Below are positions 46,635 to 55,689 of a stretch of 64,000 bases of DNA, piece after piece. Below the pieces are notes generated by a model. That model saw only the letters and a list, made by a program, of their open reading frames with translations, had not been told where the DNA came from and ran no database searches. This DNA comes from Methylophaga sp. (GTDB lineage: Bacteria; Pseudomonadota; Gammaproteobacteria; Nitrosococcales; Methylophagaceae): the NCBI GenBank assembly GCA_002706095.1, contig PAJP01000021.1:186001-250000 (forward strand). Reading direction: 5' to 3'. The position numbers and the translations under genes are program-made. Within the stretch, counting starts at the first letter, position 1, and each line of letters starts with the position of its first letter.

Positions 46635-47993
46635 CTATAACATTGCTAAAGACATAATATCAGTATAATGAAAATAAGCAGCGATAACTGTTATCGACAT
46701 AATAATAATTGGAATATCAACTTCAGGTTGCCAAATTTTTAGTCTTATAGCTGCTATAAGATTAGCGGGATATAGAAGCCAACCTATTACTGATAGCCCA
46801 ATTATTACCCCGTGGACACCGTGTAGGTAGTATCCTATTGATATTGCGCCTGACTGAATAATTATCTGATAAAACAAGAGTAGTGATATGAATGACGATT
46901 TACCTTTTGCTAAATATGCATTGTGGTATGTGGTCGATAGCACACCTACTAAAGTACCAAGTGGCAATAGTTGAATCATCCATACTGCCGCTTTATACCT
47001 TTCATCATATAAGTATTCAATGATCTGACTACCAAGTAAAAGTAAAACTAAAGTAGCGAGCCATGTCGCAACTATCATTAAAACTCTTGATTTTCTTAAT
47101 GCTCTGTAGAGTCTCTTTGGATCGTTTTCTCTTTCGAGTTTTGAGTAAGATGGAAATAAAACCTTATTTCCCAACATTTGAATTGCTTTAGACGCCGTTT
47201 CTTTAAACATAGCTGCAATCGAATAGATACCTAAAGTAGCTGTACCCATCAAATAACCTAGTAAAATTCTGTCAATTTGTGCAGCAAAGAAAGATAGAGC
47301 TGTACTGATTAGAATCCATCTTCCAAATTTAAATAAACTTAAAGCAGCCTCTTTTTCCCAACGAAACTGATTACGTCTATCTGCTATCCATAAATGACTC
47401 AAAATCATTTTGATAAAGGCACTCGCTAAACCTCCTGCTACTAAGCTCCATACAGTTGGTGATATGTAAACCCATACAATCATTATAATTATTGAAATAA
47501 ACTGTGCGACAATTTCGAGAAGGGTAATGTTTTTTAGTTTGAGATTTCTATTTACTGTTGCCAATGCCGTGGAGTTGAACCCAGCTATGACTGCAGTAAA
47601 GCCAGCAACGGGAATTAGGCTGGTTAATAAAGGTGCATCATAGAATATCGAATAAGGATAAGCACCAATAATCGCAACCCCCCATAAAATAACCCCTCTG
47701 ATAACTTGCATAGTCCATGCTGTATCTAAAAAAATTGGTTCGGAACCACGCTTATTTTGGATGATACTTGGAATGATTCCTATGTCCGAAAACATACTAA
47801 TACCTTGCATAAAGACAGCTACAAGCGTCATTAAACCAAAAGCTTCGGGGAAGAGCAGTTTAGCCATTATTACATTGCTGACTAAGCGAAGTACTTGCGC
47901 GAAAGCATAACCGCTAATAGCCCAAGTAGAGCTAGTTAAAACAAGACTTTTAAGGGAATGATGATTTTTTTGTCTTTTAACTGAGTGAAACAT
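46635..47993 (-). CDS. Wzx-type oligosaccharide flippase
   Basis: A 452-residue, 12-14 span polysaccharide transporter of the MOP superfamily (Wzx/WzxC-like). It begins with a basic stretch and then WAISGYAFAQVLRLVSNVIMAKLLFPEAFGLM, the standard Wzx opening, with a mid LFKFGRWILISTALSFFAAQIDRILLGYLMG and a KVLFPSYSKL segment typical of the WzxC/AmsL group. It flips undecaprenyl-linked repeat units across the inner membrane. It is the only gene of the locus on the minus strand, next to a degenerate interval. Confidence 0.92.
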   Translation of the reverse strand: MFHSVKRQKNHHSLKSLVLTSSTWAISGYAFAQVLRLVSNVIMAKLLFPEAFGLMTLVAVFMQGISMFSDIGIIPSIIQNKRGSEPIFLDTAWTMQVIRGVILWGVAIIGAYPYSIFYDAPLLTSLIPVAGFTAVIAGFNSTALATVNRNLKLKNITLLEIVAQFISIIIMIVWVYISPTVWSLVAGGLASAFIKMILSHLWIADRRNQFRWEKEAALSLFKFGRWILISTALSFFAAQIDRILLGYLMGTATLGIYSIAAMFKETASKAIQMLGNKVLFPSYSKLERENDPKRLYRALRKSRVLMIVATWLATLVLLLLGSQIIEYLYDERYKAAVWMIQLLPLGTLVGVLSTTYHNAYLAKGKSSFISLLLFYQIIIQSGAISIGYYLHGVHGVIIGLSVIGWLLYPANLIAAIRLKIWQPEVDIPIIIMSITVIAAYFHYTDIMSLAML

Positions 47994-48113
47994 TTAATAT
48001 AACTTTATTGAGTGAATGTAAGTGGTCATTTCTGTTTGTTGCCATATACTCAGGAGTGTACTAGAGTTCCGAACTATGAAGAACTTTTATAACAAACCAA
48101 GAGCTATCAAATT

Positions 48114-48977
48114 ATGACAGTTGATAAAGAGCTGCTGCTATCACCGATGTTTATCGTCGGAGCCCCAAGAAGTGGAACAACATGGCTGCAGAACCTTCTA
48201 TTGGAATCTCAATATATTTTCGGTGGGCAGGAATCTCATTTTTATTCACTATTTTATCCAGCCTTTTCTTCTGTTCTAGACACGACAGATCGAAGAGGAA
48301 TTGGATTATCATCGTATTGGACACATGAGCGTTTTAATGAGCAGATGCGTGAGGTTTGGATTAATACCTTTGCCTCATTGTGTGAACCTCAATCTAGACT
48401 TTTGCTGGAGAAAACGCCTTTTCATGCTTTGTATATAGATAAAATTACAGAGTTTTTACCCAAATCGAAATTTATTCACCTAATAAGGGATAGTCGTTCT
48501 GTTACGGCTTCACTACTGGCAGCATCAAAAAGTTGGGGGGATTACTGGGCTCCGAATGATACAAAAAAAGCTGCTCTCGAATGGTATCGGCATGTGAAGT
48601 ACGCGAGAGCCTCTAAAACAGCTGAGGACTCAAGTCGATATATGGAAATCCATTATGAAGACCTTCTAAGTAACCCTCTGTCCAATTTACTAAAGATTTA
48701 CGAATTTGCTGGATTACCAATTGATGAGATTGAATTGCAAAACTCTATTACTAATCAATCATTCAAAATGAATAAGAAGGATGGAGCAAGAATTCCTGGA
48801 AAAAAGGATATTGGAAAAAAAGAGCCTGAAGGCTTTCTTAGAAAAGGGTCTTCTGAGGCTTGGCGACAGGACCTAAACTGGTATCAAAAAGCCATTGTGT
48901 GGCGTTATACTAGAAAACTTATGAGTGAAGTTGGCTATAACTGGCAAGGAAGGAGTTCAAATGTTGAGAGCGTTTGA
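48114..48977 (+). CDS. PAPS-dependent sulfotransferase
   Basis: A 287-residue cytosolic sulfotransferase. The 5'-phosphosulfate loop is VGAPRSGTTWLQ (residues 15-26) and the 3'-phosphate site is FIHLIRDSRSVTASLL (about 118-133), with LLEKTPFH and MEIHYEDLLSNP typical of the sulfotransferase 1/3 fold. It would transfer sulfate from PAPS to a sugar of the repeat unit. The kinase making PAPS (cysC) and a putative PAP phosphatase begin the same locus, which supports a sulfated polymer. The acceptor is unknown. Confidence 0.88.
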   Translation: MTVDKELLLSPMFIVGAPRSGTTWLQNLLLESQYIFGGQESHFYSLFYPAFSSVLDTTDRRGIGLSSYWTHERFNEQMREVWINTFASLCEPQSRLLLEKTPFHALYIDKITEFLPKSKFIHLIRDSRSVTASLLAASKSWGDYWAPNDTKKAALEWYRHVKYARASKTAEDSSRYMEIHYEDLLSNPLSNLLKIYEFAGLPIDEIELQNSITNQSFKMNKKDGARIPGKKDIGKKEPEGFLRKGSSEAWRQDLNWYQKAIVWRYTRKLMSEVGYNWQGRSSNVESV

Positions 48978-49187
48978 TATGTTATGTATGAATAGATAGT
49001 TTTCACTATTTTATCCTTATTAAAACAGTGGTACTGCTATCACCTAAATCATAACAATATGGTATTAAATAGACAGAAAGGGTGTTAATTGCATATTTAT
49101 TGAATCTTAAACCTTCAACCTTCAAAAATATTACTAATCCAAACTAGATGTTCAAAATTTTAGAGCTTTAGATGAGTAAAATAGACA

Positions 49188-50117
49188 ATGTCAAACGATG
49201 AGTTAAATATGTGCCCGAAAGTTTCTGTTGTGATGGCTGTTTATAACGGTGAAAAGTATTTGGGGTTGGCGTTAACCAGTATAATGAATCAGACCTACAA
49301 AAACTTCGAACTAATTGTTATCAACGATGGATCCACTGACGATACTCAACAAATTTTAGCTCATCATCAAAAATCTGATCCGAGAATAACTATTATATCT
49401 CGCGGAAATAAAGGTTTAGTTGCAAGTCTAAATGAAGGAATAGCGGAAGCAAAAGGAACACTGATAGCAAGAATGGATGCTGATGACATTGCTTTACCAT
49501 CTCGCTTTGATGAGCAGGTTAAATATTTAAATCAAAACCCAGATGTGGTTTGTGTAGGTACGTCTCCCATAATCATAGATGAAGATGGCGATGAGTTAAC
49601 GGTACTGAGTGTGCCTACTAATAATAATGAAATCCAATCGCTTTTGTTATCTGGACATTGTCCAATTGAACATCCTTCAGTGATGTATAGAACAGAGAGT
49701 ATCAAGAGCGTAGGGTGCTACCGTAGAGAGTTTGAGACTGCAGAAGACTATGACCTTTGGTTAAGATTGGGTGAAATTGGTAAGTTAGCTAATATTAATA
49801 AACCTCTTCTGAAGTACCGCTACCTAAGCACATCGATTAGTGCTAAAAATCAAACTAAGCAAGCTCAAATAACAAGATTGGCCTGTGAGCAAGCATGCAA
49901 ACGACGTGGCATTGAAGTTGAATACACTGCCAGTAATGAGTGGCGTATGAAGGAGAATAGACAATCAAAATTTGAGTTTACGCTAAAATTTGGGTGGTGG
50001 GCTTTTCAGTACAAAAATAAAGAAGCAGCTATCAAATACGCTAAGCGAGCTATGATACTTTGTCCTGTAAACACGCAAAGTTGGAAGTTATTCTTAGCTA
50101 GCCTTTTTAAACTTTGA
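49188..50117 (+). CDS. Glycosyltransferase family 2
   Basis: A 309-residue GT-A inverting glycosyltransferase. The nucleotide-binding start is KVSVVMAVYNGEKYL, followed by VINDGSTDDT and the metal-binding ARMDADDIALPSRF. A later ETAEDYDLWLRLGE (ED motif for acceptor) is typical of GT2. The 210-bp upstream gap shows no gene. Its C-terminal 50 residues are predicted helical. It ends just before the next GT2 gene. Confidence 0.9.
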   Translation: MSNDELNMCPKVSVVMAVYNGEKYLGLALTSIMNQTYKNFELIVINDGSTDDTQQILAHHQKSDPRITIISRGNKGLVASLNEGIAEAKGTLIARMDADDIALPSRFDEQVKYLNQNPDVVCVGTSPIIIDEDGDELTVLSVPTNNNEIQSLLLSGHCPIEHPSVMYRTESIKSVGCYRREFETAEDYDLWLRLGEIGKLANINKPLLKYRYLSTSISAKNQTKQAQITRLACEQACKRRGIEVEYTASNEWRMKENRQSKFEFTLKFGWWAFQYKNKEAAIKYAKRAMILCPVNTQSWKLFLASLFKL

Positions 50118-50125
50118 GGAGCCTG

Positions 50126-51055
50126 ATGTCCAAGCTTGTAACTGTTGTTATGCCGGCACGAAATGCTGCAGCATTCATAAAGACCAGCATTGAGTCAATT
50201 CTAAACCAAACATATTCCAATCTAGAGCTGATCATTATAAATGACAGATCAACTGATGACACCTTAGAGATAATTGAACAATTTGATGATGACAGAATTA
50301 AAGTATTGCCTGGAAATGCTTCAGGCATTTCTAATGCTTTTAACCTTGCCTTAAGTCATGCTCAGGGTGATTATCTTAGTCGGTGTGATGCCGATGACAT
50401 TTATCCTCACGACAGGATTGAAACTCAAGTGAATTGGCTTGAAGAGCATTCTGATTATATTGCTGTTTGCGGAGTGTATGCATCCATTGATAAAAAAGGC
50501 AGGCATCTTATTCAATACCACCGTGATAATGAAAGCAAAAATATTGATGCTGAGTTCTTAGAGCAAAAAACTATCACTCATTATTGTACATTCATGACGA
50601 GAACTGACTCTTTGAGAGCTATTGGTGGCTGTAGAGAGTTTTTTGTGACAGGTGAAGATATTGATTTACAATTACGCTTATCTGGTCAAGGGAAGATATT
50701 TTTTCTTTCCAAAAATTTTTATTATTACAGGCTACACGATATATCAATAACACACACTCAGTCTAACTCCCATAGGGTGTTTTACGAATCAGTCGCTAGA
50801 AAATGCCATCGGCAGCGGTTATTAGGTCAGAATGACTCAGTAGAACAAGGTATTAAAATGAAGCCTGACATGGTAATGATCGATGAGCCTCATAACAGTA
50901 GTACGAAAATTTTCAATCAACTCCTTTCACAATCATGGTACTGGCATAAGCATAGCAATAAGTGGCGGGCAGTTCTTGAAGCAGCGAAGTTGATAAAGTT
51001 TTATCCTTTTAGATTTGCTGCATGGAAAAATATTTTATTGATAATTATTAAATAA
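50126..51055 (+). CDS. Glycosyltransferase family 2
   Basis: A 309-residue GT2 enzyme paralogous to the preceding one (VTVVMPARNAAAFI, IINDRSTDDTLE, SRCDADDIYPHDRI, VTGEDIDLQLRL). An open frame starts earlier inside the end of the previous gene, but GAGGAG lies 4-5 nt before the ATG used here. The last 60 residues (NQLLSQSWYWHKHSNKWRAV) parallel the helical tail of the neighbour, suggesting an old duplication. Confidence 0.9.
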   Translation: MSKLVTVVMPARNAAAFIKTSIESILNQTYSNLELIIINDRSTDDTLEIIEQFDDDRIKVLPGNASGISNAFNLALSHAQGDYLSRCDADDIYPHDRIETQVNWLEEHSDYIAVCGVYASIDKKGRHLIQYHRDNESKNIDAEFLEQKTITHYCTFMTRTDSLRAIGGCREFFVTGEDIDLQLRLSGQGKIFFLSKNFYYYRLHDISITHTQSNSHRVFYESVARKCHRQRLLGQNDSVEQGIKMKPDMVMIDEPHNSSTKIFNQLLSQSWYWHKHSNKWRAVLEAAKLIKFYPFRFAAWKNILLIIIK

Positions 51056-51229
51056 GAAACTCCATGCAATGAATAAAAAATCATTAGATTAATTCAGTTT
51101 CATATATCTCTAATCTTGCTGTAAAGTTTTATCTGATTTCTTGTGCGAAATGTTATTTAAACTTTAACTGTGATAAATCATACTGGTTCTTAACTTTTAT
51201 ATATTGAGAACACAAAAAAGAGTTAAAAA

Positions 51230-52591
51230 ATGCCAAATAACTTTGCTTACGTTGTTCTCTTATCTTGGCCATTAGTAGTTCTATATCTTCTGAACCGCTT
51301 TAAAATCGGTAATGGTTCCTTATTAGCACTTCTGCTGTCATATATGTTTCTACCCGCTAACATGAGTGTAGATCTACCTGTCTTACCACCCTTAGATAAG
51401 TTTAGTGTAACCACACTAACCATACTTACAGTATTAGTAGCCAAGAAGCTCTCACTTGGATTCAATTTTTTACCAAGAATTTATCGATGGTTAATTGCGG
51501 TAATTTTCATAGCCCCATTTTTTACAGCTATGAACAACAGTGAGCGATACATGCATATTCCTGGACTAACTCTTTATGATGGTTTAACTACATCAATTGT
51601 TAGTTTTTTATATTTTTTTCCTTTTCTCATCGGTGTTAAATATTTTAGAGACCAAGAATCTCACACTAAATTATTCCAATATTTTGCACTTGCTACGCTT
51701 GCGTATGCTTTTTTAGCATTATACGAAATTAGGATGAGCCCGAGCCTACATTCAACGCTTTATGGTTATTTCCCACATTCCTGGCGACAACAATACCGAG
51801 ATGGTGGTTTTAGAGCCGTAGTATTTATGGGGCATGGCCTATTAGTTGCAATTTTCATAGCTTTGGGAGTGGGCTTTTGGGCTGCAATACAGAAGAGTAA
51901 GCTCAAAGTTTTTCGTTATAGTGCTACTGTTGTTCTTGCTATTCTCGCTCTGACGCTAATCTTGATGAAGACATATTCTGCGTTTTTGTATGGTTTGTTT
52001 GTCTATGTTGCAATAACTTTTTTACCGAAGAATCAGCAAATACTTGCATCAATGCTGATTGCGCTGTTGTTTCTTACGTACCCTATTTCATCCGCTACAG
52101 GTTTATTTCCTCACAAAGAGCTTATTTCTATAGCTGAAGAGTTAAGTGCGGATCGAGCTGCATCTCTTAATTATCGTTTTGAAAATGAGAATATCTTGCT
52201 TAGTCATGCAAATGAGAAACCATTATTTGGGTGGGGAGGTTGGGGGAGAAATAGAGTTTTTGATCCTATAACAGGAGAAGATATCACAGTCACTGATGGC
52301 TATTGGGTAATAGTTTTGGGGACATCTGGCTGGGTTGGTTTTCTATCAAAGTTTTTATTTTTATTTTTACCGATTGTTTTTTTGTTTAAAAACTATACAA
52401 AAATGAATGTTGAATATGAATCAACAAAGACTTTACTAGTTAGTCATGCCCTAATCATTTCATTGATAATGATTGACCAGATACCCAATTCTTCATTTTC
52501 AAGCAACTCTCTTTATTGGTTGTTGGCTGGAAGTCTGCTGGGTAGGCTTGATGAATTAACAAAACATACACGTTTTACAAGCAATAACTAA
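51230..52591 (+). CDS. Wzy-type polysaccharide polymerase / O-antigen ligase-like membrane protein
   Basis: A 453-residue protein with about 10-12 predicted spans and a large periplasmic loop (about 300-360) containing SLNYRFENENILLSHA and FGWGGWGRNRVF. This layout and the PLFGWGGWG loop are typical of the O-antigen polymerase (Wzy_C-like) family, which links repeat units on the periplasmic face. Low overall conservation is normal. It is the only candidate polymerase in the window. Confidence 0.8.
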   Translation: MPNNFAYVVLLSWPLVVLYLLNRFKIGNGSLLALLLSYMFLPANMSVDLPVLPPLDKFSVTTLTILTVLVAKKLSLGFNFLPRIYRWLIAVIFIAPFFTAMNNSERYMHIPGLTLYDGLTTSIVSFLYFFPFLIGVKYFRDQESHTKLFQYFALATLAYAFLALYEIRMSPSLHSTLYGYFPHSWRQQYRDGGFRAVVFMGHGLLVAIFIALGVGFWAAIQKSKLKVFRYSATVVLAILALTLILMKTYSAFLYGLFVYVAITFLPKNQQILASMLIALLFLTYPISSATGLFPHKELISIAEELSADRAASLNYRFENENILLSHANEKPLFGWGGWGRNRVFDPITGEDITVTDGYWVIVLGTSGWVGFLSKFLFLFLPIVFLFKNYTKMNVEYESTKTLLVSHALIISLIMIDQIPNSSFSSNSLYWLLAGSLLGRLDELTKHTRFTSNN

Positions 52592-52628
52592 TGAATTTGT
52601 ATTTAGTTTTCTAAATTTAGGACAGTTA

Positions 52629-53654
52629 ATGACTCGAATTTTTTATTTGATACCAGATTTGTACAGAAGACTGCCATTTTCTCCGAAACGTTTTCTAAGG
52701 CATCTTATTCAAAAAAATGCTTTAGATTATCTTCGACGATGTTTATTTCAAGTGCAAAAACCCACAGGTGGTATAAAAGTAATATATCAGCATTGTATTT
52801 TACTTCAGGAGCTCGGATTTGAGGCCTATCCTGTGAGTATGGGCAAAAATGACGGAAACGTATTTGGTTTTAATGTTGAGGTCAAGCATTTTGATGATAT
52901 TAAACCCTATATTTCCGAGACTGATGTTATTGTTGCAACTGAATTTGCTCCATATGATGGACTTATTGAGAATAAATCATTGAAAATAATATTCGTTCAG
53001 AATTGGTGGGGTGTTGACCATCGAAGAAAAAAAGACGATCTAAGTAAGTCTTACATTGATATGGGATATGATTATGTACTGACATGTGGACAGTACTGTT
53101 CAGAATACATACAAGATAAAATGTCTGTTCCAGTTACAATTATTCCTAATGGGATTGATTTATCTAAGTTTTGTAGAAAAGACTCCAGCAGAAAGCCTAA
53201 TACTATTTTAGCCATGTCAAGAAAGAACCCTGGCGATCTTGCAAAAATATCTAGTTTGTTAGAACGAAGTGATTATTCCCTCAGAGTAGTCGATGGATTA
53301 TCTCAAGAAGAATTGATTAAAGAGTATCAATCTGCAGATATTTTTATAGCCCTCGGATATCCTGAAGGCTTTTCTTTACCACCATTAGAGGCTATGCGTT
53401 GTGGCTGTGTTGTCATTGGGTTCACTGGAGGTGCTGCAGGTGAGTTTATGCTGGATCGTGAAACTGCGCTTGTTTCAAATGACGGTGACTGTGAAGGTGT
53501 TATCCATAGCTTAAATCTTCTAAGTGAAGATGAAACCCTTAAAGAACGTATCAGAGAGAATGGTTATATCAAAGCATCAGAATATAGCTTAGATAATACA
53601 AAAGAGCATTTAGAATTGTTTTATTCGAATATCTTTAAAAATAAGAAAAAATGA
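52629..53654 (+). CDS. Glycosyltransferase family 4-like
   Basis: A 341-residue GT-B type protein. The C-terminal half carries VTIIPNGIDLSKF, NTILAMSRKNPGDLAKI and IFIALGYPEGFSLPPLEAMRCGCVVIGFTGG, the usual sugar-nucleotide region with a conserved Glu. The N-terminal acceptor half is less conserved, with QKPTGGIKVIYQHC at the start (a family phrase in GT4 enzymes of EPS loci). The specific sugar is unknown. Confidence 0.85.
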   Translation: MTRIFYLIPDLYRRLPFSPKRFLRHLIQKNALDYLRRCLFQVQKPTGGIKVIYQHCILLQELGFEAYPVSMGKNDGNVFGFNVEVKHFDDIKPYISETDVIVATEFAPYDGLIENKSLKIIFVQNWWGVDHRRKKDDLSKSYIDMGYDYVLTCGQYCSEYIQDKMSVPVTIIPNGIDLSKFCRKDSSRKPNTILAMSRKNPGDLAKISSLLERSDYSLRVVDGLSQEELIKEYQSADIFIALGYPEGFSLPPLEAMRCGCVVIGFTGGAAGEFMLDRETALVSNDGDCEGVIHSLNLLSEDETLKERIRENGYIKASEYSLDNTKEHLELFYSNIFKNKKK

Positions 53655-53661
53655 GGCTATT

Positions 53662-54648
53662 TTGGGGAAGATGGATAACTTTAGATTATTAGTATCAATT
53701 GTAAATTACAAGTCAGCGAAGCTTATTTGTAATATGCTACCTACACTACTGAAACAATTAGATTTCGCTACTGATAAAATTTTCATTGTTGATAATAATT
53801 CTCCAGATGACTCATTAGCTATATTAGAAAAATTTTTATCATCTCATGAGTTAACAGAAGTTGTTAGACTAATTGCTTCAGATAGTAATGATGGCTTTTC
53901 TGCTGGTAATAACAAGGCCATAAAAACCAGTATCGAAGAATATAAAACTAAACCATCGTATGTTTGGCTTCTAAACCCCGATACATATCTTTTTGAACAT
54001 TCGTTCACTCCTTTAGTTAATTGTATGATGGATAAACCAAAGGTAGGAATTTTGGGCAGCCGTTTGGAAAGTGAGGATGGAGTCTATCAATGTTCTGGTT
54101 TTCGGTATCATACAGCGACAAGTGAATTATTATCTGCTTTAAGACTAGGCTTTCTAGATAATTTATTCGAAAAATACTTGGTTTCCCCAAAAGCACTTAT
54201 TTCATCTAAACAAAAACTGGACTGGGTAGCTGGAGCAAGCATGTTTGTCCGCTATAAAGTCTTTGAAGATACAGGGGGAATGGATGAAACGTACTTTCTC
54301 TACTTCGAAGAAACAGATTTCTGTTTGCAGGCCAAACGAGCTGGATGGGAATGTTGGTATGTACCAGAAAGTCGTGTCGTGCATTACGTAGGACAGAGTA
54401 CAGGTGTTGTTAGTGGTGATGTTCAGAGAAGAAGACGTCCAAAGTACTGGTTTCAGTCAAGGCAGTATTATTTCAAAAAAAATTATGGTGTCATTTACAC
54501 TATGTTGGCAGACTTAGCTTGGGGTTTAGGTTTCAGCTTATTGAAACTCCGCTATTTGATACAGCGGAAGAAAAGAACTGATCCCGAACACATGCTTAGA
54601 GATTTTTGGCGAAATAGTATCTTTTTGTCATGGTTAGATAGGTTCTAA
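53662..54648 (+). CDS. Glycosyltransferase family 2, rhamnosyltransferase (WbbL)-like
   Basis: A 328-residue GT2 enzyme. It reads LLVSIVNYKSAKLI, IFIVDNNSPDDS, GFSAGNNKAIK and LLNPDTYLFEHS, then WVAGASMFVRYKVF and FLYFEETDFCLQAKRAGWE, the typical WbbL/RfbF rhamnosyltransferase pattern. The start is either TTG at 53662 (GAGG 5 nt upstream) or the ATG three codons later. The tail after residue 280 is basic and may contact the membrane. Confidence 0.88.
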   Translation: MGKMDNFRLLVSIVNYKSAKLICNMLPTLLKQLDFATDKIFIVDNNSPDDSLAILEKFLSSHELTEVVRLIASDSNDGFSAGNNKAIKTSIEEYKTKPSYVWLLNPDTYLFEHSFTPLVNCMMDKPKVGILGSRLESEDGVYQCSGFRYHTATSELLSALRLGFLDNLFEKYLVSPKALISSKQKLDWVAGASMFVRYKVFEDTGGMDETYFLYFEETDFCLQAKRAGWECWYVPESRVVHYVGQSTGVVSGDVQRRRRPKYWFQSRQYYFKKNYGVIYTMLADLAWGLGFSLLKLRYLIQRKKRTDPEHMLRDFWRNSIFLSWLDRF

Positions 54649-54649
54649 C

Positions 54650-55174
54650 ATGTTTTTTCCCAATATAAGAGATGACCATAAAGCTAATAATAAAGCGATT
54701 AACCACGCTGGTTTTAGAACATTGATTGTTTATCGCTTTGGTCGTTGGCGTATGTCAGTTCAACCTCGTTTTTTAAGGGCAGGGTTGAGTATTGTGTATC
54801 GTATGCTCGAAAAGCATGTCCGTTTTAAATATGGCATAGAGTTACCATACACAGTGGAGTTGGGCAGAAGTGTTGTGTTTGAACACCAACACGGCATTGT
54901 GATTCATGGTAATGCCAAAATCGGTGATGAATGTATTATTCGACAAGGTGTCACTATTGGAAATAAAAGTCTTGATTCGCCATTCGATGCGCCGATTATC
55001 GGCAATTATGTCAATATTGGCGCTGGAGCTAAAATACTCGGTAAAGTGACTATTGGTCATCATGCCAGTATTGGTGCCAATGCTGTTGTAACACATGATA
55101 TACCTGATTACGCAGTTGCTGTTGGTATTCCAGCGAAGGTAATAAAAAATAAAATCAGAAGTGAGGATAAATGA
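54650..55174 (+). CDS. Hexapeptide-repeat acyltransferase (serine acetyltransferase-like)
   Basis: A 174-residue left-handed beta-helix acyltransferase. The C-terminal two thirds is hexapeptide repeats (VVFEHQHGIVIHGNAKIGDE, VTIGNKS, PIIGNYVNIGAGAKILGKVT, HHASIGANAVVTHDIPDYAV), with the catalytic His in the GIVIHG segment. It resembles CysE, but lacks its N-terminal helical domain, so a sugar O- or N-acetyltransferase in the polysaccharide is likely. It starts 1 nt after the GT2 stop and overlaps the next acyltransferase by 4 nt. Confidence 0.87.
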   Translation: MFFPNIRDDHKANNKAINHAGFRTLIVYRFGRWRMSVQPRFLRAGLSIVYRMLEKHVRFKYGIELPYTVELGRSVVFEHQHGIVIHGNAKIGDECIIRQGVTIGNKSLDSPFDAPIIGNYVNIGAGAKILGKVTIGHHASIGANAVVTHDIPDYAVAVGIPAKVIKNKIRSEDK

Positions 55175-55689
55175 ATAATATCTCAGCTGAAATACCTGAC
55201 TGGACACGCGAACAGAGTGAATGTTTTTGGTCGCCTTCCAAAAAATTATTACGTGCCATAAGAGACTATCAGAGATATACAGCCAACACGGGATTTTTGA
55301 ATAAATTATTAAAGAAACTTGCTGTTTTACGTCACAGGTTCTGGACGGTGATTACTGGAGCTGATATTCCATTGAATTGCCAGATAGGTGGTGGTGTGTT
55401 GATTCCACATCCAAATGGAATTGTTATTCACTCTGCAGCTATGATTGGGCCTAATTGCCTGATTCATCAACAAGTCACGATTGGTGTTAAGTCTAGCAAT
55501 GACGGCGCACCTATAATTGCAGGACATGTAGATATTGGGGCAGGTGCAAAAATAATCGGGCACATCACTATTGGCAAACATGCTCAGATTGGTGCTAATG
55601 CAGTAGTAACGAAAGATGTTCCAGACTTTGCTATTGTTGCTGGTGTACCTGCGAAAGTCATTGGTTCCACAAAAGAAATGGATAGTTGA
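55171..55689 (+). CDS. Hexapeptide-repeat acyltransferase (serine acetyltransferase-like)
   Basis: A 172-residue paralogue of the preceding gene. Hexapeptide repeats (GGGVLIPHPNGIVIHSAAMIG, VTIGVKSS, PIIAGHVDIGAGAKIIGHIT, KHAQIGANAVVTKDVPDFAI) are preceded by a longer N-terminal helical part (DYQRYTANTGFLNKLLKKL), more like bacterial CysE-type proteins of EPS clusters. It overlaps both neighbours by 4 nt. The two tandem enzymes may acetylate different positions or act as a hetero-oligomer. Confidence 0.87.
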   Translation: MNNISAEIPDWTREQSECFWSPSKKLLRAIRDYQRYTANTGFLNKLLKKLAVLRHRFWTVITGADIPLNCQIGGGVLIPHPNGIVIHSAAMIGPNCLIHQQVTIGVKSSNDGAPIIAGHVDIGAGAKIIGHITIGKHAQIGANAVVTKDVPDFAIVAGVPAKVIGSTKEMDS

